This document shows positions 36,563 to 46,448 of a DNA stretch of 64,000 bases, piece after piece (positions within the stretch are counted from its first letter, which is position 1; every line of letters starts with the position of its first letter). Under the pieces are notes generated by a model, which was given only the letters and a program-made list of their open reading frames with translations, ran no database searches and had not been told where the DNA came from. Source of the stretch: Polytrichum commune (Eukaryota > Streptophyta > Polytrichopsida > Polytrichales > Polytrichaceae); contig OX485806.1 in assembly GCA_950295325.1 (NCBI GenBank), positions 40,114,001-40,178,000 on the forward strand. Direction: 5' to 3'. The position numbers were made by a program, and so were the translations under genes.

Positions 36563-39500
36563 TCAAATGAGTTTATTAAATTTCGCGAGCCTCATGATGC
36601 TCTTGTATACATTATCGCGGGGGCTTAGTCCCGCATTGCCGATGGGGTTGGACCTAACAAAAAAGGGGATGCTACCGGCGTGGAGCACAAGCCTTCTAAG
36701 GTACGGCGCTAGCGTATCGACCAAAAATGCGTCCTTCCTATCTCCGGTCCACGTGTCGGGAAAGATGACGTTGCCCGGGGGGTTCAAAACGCTCTTGGCG
36801 GGGCTGTCGTCGACCAGGAGGGTGTTCTCCGGAGTAGGCCACCACCCGTGGGGGGTCCCCTGAAGCCGGGGGACGCCGCGCCAAAGTCTGGACCTTAGGA
36901 CCTTGAGGAACTGTTGCCCTCGGCCTCGGCCGCCGAACTTGGGAACCGGTAGACCCTTTTCGTCGAGTAGTTCATCGCAGTCCTCTTGCCCGAGGACAAG
37001 GCAAGGGCTCGGGAGATCACGGAATAGGAAGTCGACGATGGGTTCCGTGTTCTCCATGACCATTGAGCTCCACACAATGACGTGGGCGAACTCGACAACC
37101 TCGCGAAGGAAGTCCCGCAAGCCGGGACGGGCGCGGACAGCCTTGCGGTTTATTAGGGTGTCGAGCTCGCCGTCATAGTCCCTTTCGTCGGGGTGACGGA
37201 AGGGACGCGTGGGGACCCTCGGGATGTGTTCGGTGTGACACAACACCCCGTTGAGGTCAAACACGATGAACGGCTTGTTTCGGGTCTGAGGTCCACTCGT
37301 GGAGGGGTTGCGACCTATCTCCGGGGGGTCCTGTGATTAACAATTCGACTAGTTTAATGCTATGATCCAATAAAGAATTTAGCAAACATGAAGATGCAGT
37401 ATGGAAAAAGACGAAGGGCGAGAACAAGGGTACATTTGCGAACGATCGTTCGTGAAAGGCCAGCAGTGACCATGCGCACCATTCACGAACGTTCATTTGT
37501 GAATGAACCCTATAGTGCATTTACGAACGGGCGTTCGTGAAGGAGATGGTCGCGGGGTGGCATCCTTTTACGAGCGTCCGTTCGCGAACGAGGCAGAAAT
37601 GCACAACAGATTTGAACCCGCATGAACATACACAAAACAACCAATGCGAGACGACGCGATTCGATGCAAAAAAATGTTTCATTTATATGAATTCCGTGAA
37701 ATTTACAGTTTGTCTCAGATGATAATCTATCGTACAGGTTCCTAGGGCAACAAGATGCCGTGTCCTACAAAACTGGTCGACCTGAGGAAGCACGCAAAAA
37801 TGGGCTATCGGAGGTTTCGGATGCCGATGTATACAACGCGCCAAAACACAACGCATGTGGTTAGAGATGTTACGAACGCGCGTTCGTAAATGCATGCGGT
37901 AGTCTCAAAGATGAGTTACCTCGTCATCGGAGGGAGGGGCAGCGGCGCTGGATTGAGCGGCAGCTCCCTCCTCAGCGATTAACGAACGCGCGTTCGTCAC
38001 ATCCGCCGCCGCAGGTGCCTCAGTCTCCATTACGTCGTCAGCACGCGCCGCCTGAGACGTCTGGGTCTGCTGTATGTCGTCCTCCTCGCCACCCAGGTCG
38101 AGAGTCTCCATGTGCACGTCCCCAATGCATGCGGGGGGATGTCGGTCTTCCGCAGGGCTGTCCTCGACGTCCATCCTCTGGACGCCTGCGGTGTCACTCG
38201 GGCTCCCCTGCGTGTCCTCCACAATGACCAAGTCAGTGTGTCGCGCAGTATCATCGCCCCTTGTCCTATCTAGTAAACTGGGGACGACGGTGAAAGGTGC
38301 CGTGTCCGTCTGTGAAGGCAGTCCTACCCTTGGTGGGGGTGGGGTGAGGACTGTTGGACCTGAAGATTCACGAACGTGCGTTCGTAAATCCTCGTCCTCA
38401 CGGATAGCCGCCGAGATTGCGTCGTGTATGTTGGCGGTGTCCGTGGGCATTGTAGGGGGTGGAGGAGTCCCCACCGGCGTTGGGTGGGGCGCTGGCTGGT
38501 AGGAATGCCCTCCCGGGAAAGGACCGTGCATGGGGTATCCCGCAGGGAATGGGAATGCTGCCTGAGGGGCCACTGCAAAGTTCTGCAGCCTGGTCAGCAT
38601 CGCCAGTATGGCGTCCGTCTTCTCGTTGGAGGACTTCAGCTCCTCCTCAATTTTTCTCATTTTCCGGGCATTCTCCTCTGCAGCCGCAGCCATGTCTTCC
38701 TTCATCTTCTGCTCGAGCTTTGCGTTAAGCTCGGCGACGGAAAGGGCCTCCTCCTTGACCCTCTTGTTCTTGTCGAACTCCACCCCAAGCTCGACCATAA
38801 TGTCAATGTCCCCCTCGTCCTCGTCGGAGACCTCAATGATCGCCCCCTCGGGCAACTCCACGTACGGGGTCTTCTTCATCCTCCGTCGCGTGTTGCGGAA
38901 CAGGTCCAACGTGGGACGGGAGCGTTGGTCGAGGACATCGAGGGTCTCCATTTTCGGGACCGCCAGCCTTTGCTTGGGGGACACTGACGTCGAACAACCT
39001 CCTGGCGTGCCGAAGGGCTCCGCGCCTGAGGTAAGCGCGGGGAGGACATCCTGGGTGGCACCCGCCGAGGATCCAGTACATCCAGCCGGGGTCCCTTGGT
39101 ATTCTGAAGGCTCCCCCGATGGGGCCAACAACCGGAGAGGAGTGACATCCAAAGCCTGGAGGATGGCATCGACGTTGACGGAGGGGCCAGGCTCGTCGTC
39201 GTCTGTTTCCATGGGCGGCATGCCTTCCTCGGCCGGCATGTTGAAGTCCGTTCTGGGCACGGACATGTCAGCTAGGTCCATCGTCGACGCTTTTGTCCTG
39301 TGGAACTTGTAATCCTCCTCGTCGACGGCGTCAATATATGTGTTCACGCACAGCCCCAGCATCTGAGATAAGAAGGCAAAGATTCAGTCATTTACGAACG
39401 CGCGTTCGTAAACATGAAGGCTTTGAGCGAGGAAATAATAAAAAACAATTCACAAAACAATCATAAGTATCGGCTGCCCATGGTAAATTGTTTGGAGCAT

Positions 39501-42294
39501 GCAGTGTTTACGAACGAGCGTTCGTAAAAAGTGGTGTGAGATGGCTTACCATGGCCGCGTACATAAATTTGCTGCCTCCAAATACGTTGTAGACAGTCTC
39601 GCCAATCATTGCCAAACCCTGCAATATGGAGACGTAGAACTCCATCCTCAGCTCCAGCGCCGGGAAGACAGTGTACAGAGTCTCCTGGAAGAGATCCTTT
39701 GGAGGTGGGTGAGGGATGCTGTATATCTTCTTGAATGTGTTGATCGCCTTTATGGGTGCTCGCCCATTCCTAAGCGCATTGTACGTCAAGAAGATGAGGC
39801 TCACCGCTCCCACCTGCCTGTTGCCTCTGGCCTCGTTTACGGCAACAATTCCCTCCGTCTTCGCTGGCACGTATGTTCTGTGGAAGATGTTGTACTCGAA
39901 CTTGATCTTGTTCTCATACAAATCGATGACGACGGATTGCTTCTCCTGCTCCACAATCCACAGCCATACGTGCGGCTCCCTCATGGTCGGAGATTTGTGC
40001 TCCATGAATCTCGCCATGAAAGGGTTGTAAAAAGGCTCCCCCTTCGCGCCCTGTCGCGAGGCACCGGGTATCCCTCTGAAGTCGATGACCGCGAAGGGAC
40101 AACCCCTTCGATCCTCCCTGACCTCGGACCTGCTGAAGGTGCCATCCCACTTGGAAAACGTGGTCCTCTCCAGCCCCGTGGTCACCACACAAAATCTTGC
40201 CACGCCCTCGAAGGTGGCGTTCCTCTTCCTCTCCAAGAAGGAGATGTACCGTTGAAGCTCTTCAGGTTCCGTTTCTGTTTTTTTTGCTCTTTTGTTTCCC
40301 TTGAGCTTCAGGACGGCGACGTGCTCCTTCACCAGGCTGCGCATTGAGGCACCGTTGATATTGTACAGCGCCTTGAACTCCTTCCATTTCGCCCAGTTGA
40401 TATCTTCGTCGGCCTGGAAAAGGTGCATCTCAGGCAATAGGCCGCTAATCTCCCGCATCGCAGCGGTCTTCAGCTTCCTGTGGTCGCACCACTCTTTGAT
40501 CGAGTACGTGCCGGGCTTGTGCTTTGGTCTCTTCAAAAATATCTTGGGATAAGGGATGGTCCTTCCGACGGTGTTCCCAAGAACGTGAACCGCACATCGC
40601 TGCAACTCTGATTCAGTCAGTCCTTGCAGGGCCCTAAAAAATTCCCGCAGTAGAGGCGGAGCCTCTCCGCTCTTCTCTTGAGCGTACTTCTCTTCTGTGT
40701 CTGGGTTCACCAGATCGCCCGAGCTGTGAGCGTCGAAGAACTGGGTCCACAACTCCCAGGTGTCTCTGTTGCAGCAAATCAGACGGAGCTCACCTTTGAG
40801 CTCCAGAACTGATTTGGTGCTTGTGGACTTCATGTCGATGGAGGAGAATTTGTCCACCATCGCATCACAGAACGCCTGCAACATACATACGAGGACGTCA
40901 GTGTTCAATACTAAATACGAACGCGCGTTCGTAAGTTGGAAAATTTAGAAATTGTTTAATGCAACATATGCTTTACGAACGCTCGTTCGTAAACTCACCT
41001 TCCACTGTGGAGATTGCGTCTTGGCGTTCTCCCTCTCTTTTGGCGGGCATCCGTGCGCGACCCACACGTCTCTGGCCGCCACTATATTCGCCGCCCAGGA
41101 GGCCTCGAATGCCTTGATCTTGTTTCCGGAATTCAAAAATGTCGATATTTTGCGGAGCTTGTCCCAGTCGTCAGACCAAACCAAAAACGCCTTCCAGTAG
41201 CGCAGGTCCGCCTTGAGCTCGTGCTGGAAGTTATCATCCTTTAGGATGATCTGTGACGCCTCTAGACTGTGTTGTCCATCGATTATCCAAAACTCTCCAT
41301 TCTGGATTCTTGGCCAATCCTTCTCAGTGGGGCGTGACAAAAAACCCTTGGGCATCACGCAGACGGTCTGCCTATCCCACTTCACGTTGTTCATGAGGTT
41401 ATTAATCTGCCACTTCACCCCTCCGCTTTCACGAGACCTCACCACCCACTTGTTAGGAGATTTCTCGCACTTGAAACAATCCACGTTGAAAGTGAAGTGG
41501 CGTCCCATAGGCCAGCAATCCTTGGAGTAGTTGTTGAAGTCTCGAAGGATTTTTGTCGCTTTGGCAGCGTCTGGGTTTTCTCCCTTCTTCAAAGGGGTTG
41601 GCATCACTGGAGGAGAACTAACCTCAGCGCCTTCCGTCAATCCGGACTTCTCCATCTCGTCCCTCGACCTCTTGGATGGAGTGGATTGTCTGCTGGGCCC
41701 TTCTGTCAACCTGCTCCCCGAAGGCACAGGCCGCGGAGCACTTCTCGATCCTCCTGCCCCCGAAGCAGCTGGTTTTTTCGGACTTTTCTTTTTTTTATTT
41801 GCCTCCGCGGCAACACTGTTGTACTTCGAAACATTCAAGGTCAGGGCAGTCAACTTCCTCGCCGTCCAGTGTTGACTCAGGGCATATTTGGTGAAGAGAG
41901 CATCCAGATTGAAATGTTTCGCATCGGATGCGACATTATTGCATGCATAAGCATAAGAGAATGGGTGCAATAGGTAGTTTAAGAGGAGGTTCACATGGTC
42001 TTTTTTATTTTTCATATCCAGAATAACAAAGTCTCCTTGTGCCTCTGCGGATTCTATCTCCCAATTCTTTGTCTGCACCCATTGGTCTGGTTGGTCAGCC
42101 CTTGTCTGCAGCTCATAAGTGAATCGCAATGCAAACAACCCTTCCTCGGTCTTCGTGGGGATGGCCGTCCACTCAGCCATGAATTCTTCTTTTGGGACAT
42201 AGTTGTCGTTCCCATTGGTATCCGAGACGCCCTCTGGAAGGCGCTCCACTGGCACTGCGAACAAGTCGATGGCGTTTCTGTTAGCTTTAGCCAT
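36563..42294 (-). CDS. Large mobile-island protein: ParB/DGQHR-like domain plus FCP1-like HAD domain
   Basis: Four minus-strand exons, 42294-40999, 40875-39550, 39362-37920 and 37330-36563, join through GT-AG introns all in phase 0 to about 1,610 residues. Exon 1 starts with ATG directly after a cag acceptor, so an upstream leader exon is likely. Exon 1 (432 aa) has a basic KKKKSPKKP stretch near 167-175 and a ParB/DGQHR-like core with FWIIDGQHSLEAS at about 335-347, followed by a LRKISTFLNSGNK segment that recalls DGQHR proteins. Exon 2 (442 aa) is not recognised. Exon 3 (481 aa) is largely disordered with one Lys/Glu/Ala-rich coiled coil. Exon 4 (255 aa) resembles FCP1/NIF HAD phosphatases: FDLNGVL at about 1378-1384, VIVWSSM, then LLVDDS. 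The second catalytic-motif acid is Asn, so activity is uncertain. Joining exons 3 and 4 rests on matching phase; exon 4 could be a separate gene. Confidence 0.6.
37434..37585. repeat. Degenerate palindrome cluster near the FCP1-like exon acceptor
   Basis: Four relatives of the island palindrome lie in intron 3: cores near 37439-37452 (centre AT), 37482-37508 (broken), 37521-37541 (good, centre GG) and 37571-37584 (broken). They are more decayed than the copies elsewhere in the island. Confidence 0.6.
37870..37891. repeat. Island palindrome, intron 3 donor side
   Basis: Arm ttacgaacg, centre CG and arm cgttcgtaaa, 28 nt inside the donor of the intron that follows exon 3 (exon end 37920). Confidence 0.85.
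37979..38000. repeat. Island palindrome inside coding exon 3
   Basis: The core acgaacg, CG, cgttcgt lies in the open frame and is translated on the minus strand as VTNARSLI. It is one of only two copies seen in coding sequence. Confidence 0.8.
38367..38388. repeat. Second island palindrome inside coding exon 3
   Basis: Arm ttcacgaacg, centre TG, arm cgttcgtaaa, translated on the minus strand as DLRTHVRES without interrupting the frame. Confidence 0.8.
39391..39528. repeat. Palindrome pair bracketing intron 2
   Basis: Two full copies, 39391-39412 (centre CG) and 39507-39528 (centre AG), lie in the 187-nt intron 39363-39549. One is 28 nt from the acceptor, the other 21 nt from the donor. Confidence 0.9.
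40914..40993. repeat. Palindrome pair bracketing intron 1
   Basis: Copies at 40914-40935 (centre CG) and 40972-40993 (centre CT) lie in the 123-nt intron 40876-40998. The donor-side copy begins 5 nt after the exon end; the acceptor-side copy is 38 nt from the acceptor. Confidence 0.9.
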
Positions 42295-42325
42295 CTGCAT
42301 CACACAAGAGCAAATCAGAATTGCT

Positions 42326-42347
42326 TTTACGAACGTTCGTTCGTAAA
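42326..42347. repeat. Island palindrome upstream of exon 1
   Basis: Centre TT, both arms perfect. It is 31 nt upstream of the cag acceptor that precedes the exon 1 ATG, the same relation to a splice site as the copies in introns 1 and 2. Confidence 0.9.
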
Positions 42348-42458
42348 CAACACCGTGCCATGCATATTATTTTCATAGTGTGGTTTTTGGAAATACGAAG
42401 TTTTGAATGTTTTATGCATTTCAGGGTGTTTCTAATGCATTCACATTGGTTCACATCT

Positions 42459-42665
42459 TTCACGAACGCGCGTTCGTAATATGAGATTCCTGTTTATTAG
42501 TATTTTGTACATAACTATACGAACGCGCGTTCGTAAAGTCATGTGATATTGTGGAAACTATTGAGTTAAATTTAGTGTTGTGATTGGATTTAAGTACTTA
42601 TATGAATTACAGCATGGATATATCCCTCCATTTTGGATTTAGAGTTTCGAACGCACGTTCGTAAA
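42459..42665. repeat. Three island palindromes in the upstream region
   Basis: Copies at 42459-42480 (centre CG), 42516-42537 (centre CG) and 42645-42665 (centre CA, left arm with a small deletion). They lie in the region upstream of the minus-strand gene. Confidence 0.85.
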
Positions 42666-42690
42666 CGTAGTCCTTGGGTTCCAAAGAATC

Positions 42691-42812
42691 TTTACGAACG
42701 CGCGTTCGTGAAATGGTATATATTTTGCGCGGCCTATGCATTTACGAACGCGCGTTCGTAAATGGGTGTATATTGTGCGCGGTAGAGGTATTTACGAACG
42801 CTCGTTCGTAAA
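42691..42812. repeat. 50-bp-period palindrome array
   Basis: Palindromes at 42691, 42741 and 42791 are spaced at exactly 50 bp. The spacers resemble each other (atatattttgcgcggcctatgca, gtatattgtgcgcggtagagg), so this is a short tandem array with one palindrome per unit. Centres are CG, CG and CT. Confidence 0.85.
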
Positions 42813-43954
42813 TGAGCCTGTTGTTTGTTTTTATATATATAATTCATAATAACAATATAGTGTCCGTACATATACGGATTTGTATATATACGAATTCGTA
42901 TACATACGTATGGCAAGGTCTTGCTTGCTGTGTCTCAACAAAGCTTGCACTTGTGCCTGCAAGTGTTCGTCAGAAAGGTGAGATTGAAGAAAAACAATAC
43001 AATCAAAACATATAGACTTGGAATGTGACAGAGAATTCAGAACGAGGATCCGAACTTGACTTCCAAAACACATGCCATTCAATAATGAACAAATATAGAC
43101 TGTGAAGGATTTGAGAAGGGAAGGAATATTGTGCTTACTCTGAAATTTTACACACCCAAAAGCTGCTTGCTCCCTTGTTGAAAACCCCAGGAAACCCCAC
43201 AAAAGCAAGGTGATTTGAAAGTCAAATGCACCACTGCACCACTGAAATTGCCTTCACACTAGTTGTTGCATGCTATGTACAAACCCTAACTAAGACTCTG
43301 ATGTATATGCAACTTCAAATGCAGTATCTCTCAAGCTGCTACTCTAAAACTTGCAATTATCAAGCTTATAGCTTGAGTATCCTAATCTTAGCCTTCCAAC
43401 TCTCAAGCTTTAAACTCTATAAACTTTCAACTCTCCAACTTTCAACTCTTCTAACTCGAGTTCTCTATTCTTGAGCTGCAACTCTCAAGGGACTGTCAAT
43501 AACTCTCAACACTTGCGCCTACAAAAGAAGTGCACCACACAAAACTAAAAAATGCAAGAGCTTCGCCTCTAAACTCTAAACCAACGCGGCGCTCCTCCTC
43601 TCTCTGCTCCAAATGAGAATGAGGAAGGAGAGGAGGGGGCGCGGGGAGGTAGCCCGCGCCTCTAGGGTTTTCCCTCGGGCTGCCACATGGCCGCTTCCCA
43701 TTGGGGAGGGAAGGGATGGGTCGGGCTAGGAAGATGAGGGGATGGGATGGGGAGATAGCATGGGGTGTGGGATGGGTGGATGGGGGGGATGGGTTGGAAT
43801 TCATTGGGGTTTAGTAATTCAATGTAATCAAAGCACATAAATATATTCAATGTGACTTAATAAAGTGATTTGCATGGGGGGCACTAACCGATTTGACATA
43901 AATCTATGTCATCACAATAAGAAATGCAACTATATATTACACCATTTGCACTTA
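42813..43954. other. Upstream part of element 1, no gene recognised
   Basis: AT-rich DNA with an imperfect inverted stretch around 42,865-42,910 (atacggatttgtatatatacgaattcg) and a compact purine/pyrimidine-skewed block 43,560-43,800. Minus-strand ORFs here have no domain features. A leader exon and promoter of the minus-strand gene should lie here. Confidence 0.35.
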
Positions 43955-43991
43955 GTTTGAGACTTTCCCAACTCTCTAATTAACGAAAATA
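43955..43991 (-). repeat. Right terminal-repeat-like sequence of element 1
   Basis: TTTGAGACTTTCCC...AATTAACGAAAATA resembles the right end of the transposase element (TTTGAGACTTTCCA...GATTAACGAATATA) at about 30 of 37 positions, in the same orientation. Confidence 0.55.
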
Positions 43992-44460
43992 ATCTAAGTT
44001 GGATGTATAAGCAATAAAGGCACGTTAATTTCAAGCTTTTTAATATGTATATGCCTCCATCACATAAACATAAGGAGTCCAGTACAAAACATGCATTTTA
44101 AATGCTACATCCCCTTCATCTACTTTGGATTCATTGTAAACATCTTCTAGATAAGGAGTATGAATTCAATTTCCACATTGCACATCATGTACTAGGGATT
44201 CGATGAAAACCCTACCCCCAACGATGTGTATTAATATGGTGTTTTCAAATATATAGTGTTCTCATAATTGAAATATCTTTCAAGTTTTTAAATGGTTCCT
44301 CAAATAATTTAATATAAGATCCATAAAGGTCCCGATTTAAGATTGGTGGGAACGGTTTAGGATTTTCTTACAAGAGGTGCGGGAAAATTCAATTTCAAAT
44401 ACTAGGCTTTCAATTCAGTTTATTATGTGTGAACTTGAACTACTGCATTAAATTTATTAT
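43992..44460. other. 470-bp spacer between the two candidate elements
   Basis: AT-rich DNA between a right-type end at 43991 and a left-type end at 44461. No ORF and no palindrome was seen. Confidence 0.5.
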
Positions 44461-44500
44461 TATATTTGTTAATCCGAGACTTTGGAAAGTCTCAAAATAA
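44461..44500 (+). repeat. Left terminal inverted repeat
   Basis: Reads inward TATATTTGTTAATCC, then GAGACTTTGGAAAGTCTC, then AAAATAA. The central 18 bases are a palindrome with arms GAGACTTT and AAAGTCTC. The mate at 50631-50670 differs at only two positions. Confidence 0.85.
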
Positions 44501-44834
44501 ATGCAAATGATTTAATATGTGGTTCAAATTCTTATTCGGATGAGATGTATTTGTGCCAAATTGGTTAGTGTTGCCCATGCAAATCGCTTTATTGTGTCAC
44601 ATTGAATGTATTCTTGTGTTTTACTTGTTCTTTATTTGAATACCATGTTCTGAAATAGTATCCAAAATCATGAAAATGTCCCCAATTACAGAATATGGTG
44701 ATCGTTGAAAGTTTGGCTCGCATCAAATGTAAGCTACAAATAAATTAAGTTAGTGCAATATGGATTTATGAGTAGTGAATATAGTTTGTATGTAAACCCT
44801 GTTATATGAACTACTGGACATGCACATCCCTCAC

Positions 44835-44863
44835 AAACCCTAAACCCTAAACCCTAAACCCCT
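44835..44863. repeat. Interstitial plant-type telomeric repeat
   Basis: About four consecutive CCCTAAA units, the plant telomere repeat on its C-rich strand, lie about 375 bp inside the left terminal repeat. Confidence 0.85.
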
Positions 44864-45189
44864 AGTTTTTTTTACCATCCGCACTATATGGGGGAATGTT
44901 GTGATCCAACCTAATAGTGTTGAGTGCATTTTAATTACACAATGCATAAGTGGGACTCCATATAGGTATGGTTTCAATTCATATCATTACACTATCTTAT
45001 GCACCATTCCAAATTAATTCAACATTTCCACACAATGTTGAATCAATTCACTATTTGCAAACCTGGAGTTGCATTTGAATTAAGATATAAAGTATATCTA
45101 GGCATGGTTTGAATTCATCTCCTTAATCTACCTTAGTAGCTTGCATGAATTCACCAGATTTTTTATTGGTGTTCATGCACTTGGTGAGT

Positions 45190-45540
45190 ATTTGCCGCAA
45201 TAATGTACATAAATGTAATGTAGATACATGTAATGTATATATATGTAAAGTATAGATATGTAAAGTATAGATATATGTAAGAAACATATATATAGATATA
45301 TAGATATATATTCACACATATATATAGGTATATAGATATATATTCACACATATATATAGGTATATAGATATATATTCACATATATATATAGGTATATATA
45401 TAGGTATATAGATATATATTCACATATATAGATATATATAGATATATATTTACATATATACAAAGATATATATATATATATGTAAATATAAGTAAATATA
45501 TACATCGATATGTATATAGGAATATACATTTTATTTTTTG
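45190..45540. repeat. TA-rich minisatellite block
   Basis: Successive related units such as 'taggtatatagatatatattcacacatata' repeat with periods of roughly 20-45 bp, preceded by 'atgtaaagtatagat' units. This low-complexity DNA produces spurious Tyr/Ile-rich ORFs on the minus strand. Confidence 0.8.
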
Positions 45541-45889
45541 GTTCGGGAAACCTTGGTAACACCTAAGGTGTGGAACGGATGAACATATTATCAATGCGTG
45601 CATGCGATACATATTCAATACAGAAAGTTATTTATGTCCCGCATGAATAGAATGGCATATTGTTAGGTTAAAGTAGGCGGCGGGAATCCGCTTTTCAAAG
45701 AGAATCCAAGGGATTTTGAACCACGGTAGAGGAGTACTTAAAGCTCTCCCCCCCATTGCAGAGCTCTTTTTTGCGGGAGACACCAAGTGTGCGCTCCAGA
45801 CACCCGACGGAGGGCGCTCGAGCCAGTTTCCTGTGCGTGAACCGTACACTCATAGGTGGCAGACAACCTTATCCCGCAAATACCGGGGG

Positions 45890-46398
45890 TTTACGAACGC
45901 GCGTTCGTAAACCTGCAGTGCGCGCATGTGTTTGTGGATGAGATATATCGAGGTTGGTTGGATGTTTACGAACGTGCGTTCGTAAATACCGCCTTGGCAT
46001 ATATGTACATCCATGAATGTATAGACCCATATACGATTATGCATAGGCACAGACAATATGAAAGTCATATACGAACGAACGTTCGTAAATGTAGATTTTG
46101 GGCATCCGCCGAACATTGGGAATGTGCAAGAGTTTACGAACGCGCGTTCGTAAACCTTCAGTGCGCGCATGTGTTTGTGGATGAGATATATCGAGGTTGG
46201 TTGGATGTTTACGAACGTGCGTTCGTAAATACCGCCTTGGCGTATATTTTACATCCATAAATGTATAGACTCAGATACGATTATGCATAGGCACAAACAA
46301 TATGAAAGTCATATACGAACGAGCGTTCGTAAATGTACATTTTGAGCATCCGAAGAACATTGGGAATGTGCAAGAGTTTACGAACGCGCGTTCGTAAA
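45890..46398. repeat. Tandem ~243-bp units each carrying three island palindromes
   Basis: Unit A runs 45890-46132, unit B 46133-46376, and a third unit starts with a palindrome at 46377. Each full unit has palindromes with centres CG, then TG, then AA (unit A) or AG (unit B), at 45890, 45965, 46068 and 46133, 46208, 46312. Shared spacer phrases include gatgagatatatcgaggttg and gaaagtcatat. The frames that read YERAFVN are translations of the palindrome, not genes. Confidence 0.9.
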
Positions 46399-46448
46399 TA
46401 TTGAATGCGCGTAAACGGTGTATGGTACATACTGAAATGACATTAGAG

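Larger units (their letters stand above)
35084..43991. mobile_element. Candidate mobile element 1 carrying the ParB-like/FCP1-like gene
   Basis: Proposed limits are a left terminal sequence at 35084-35107 and its inverted counterpart at 43955-43991; both match the ends of the transposase element at 44461-50670. The 8.9-kb interior holds one large minus-strand gene and 18 of the palindromes. Exons and the 35.5-36.4 kb block are visibly GC-richer than the surrounding DNA. No transposase gene lies inside, so mobility would require help, plausibly from the adjacent element. No target duplication was found, and the left end matches only in its outer half, so these limits are tentative. Confidence 0.45.
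44501..45889. other. Left non-coding part of the transposase element
   Basis: No gene. Besides the telomere-like block and the TA-rich minisatellites listed separately, I see AT-rich sequence and a distinct short GC-richer stretch around 45,740-45,890. Tyrosine-rich ORFs here are translations of simple repeats. Confidence 0.5.

Noticed and set aside
38608-39312. 234-codon plus-strand ORF
   Set aside because: Antisense to exon 3 of the minus-strand gene; composition follows that exon.
39499-40347. 282-codon plus-strand ORF
   Set aside because: Antisense shadow of exon 2, which has proper splice signals on the other strand.
45163-45618. Tyr/Ile-rich minus-strand ORFs
   Set aside because: They translate TA-rich minisatellite DNA.
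45856-46260. 134-codon ORF with repeated YERAFVN
   Set aside because: The repeated peptide is the palindrome translated; the frame follows the tandem repeat and lacks other protein features.
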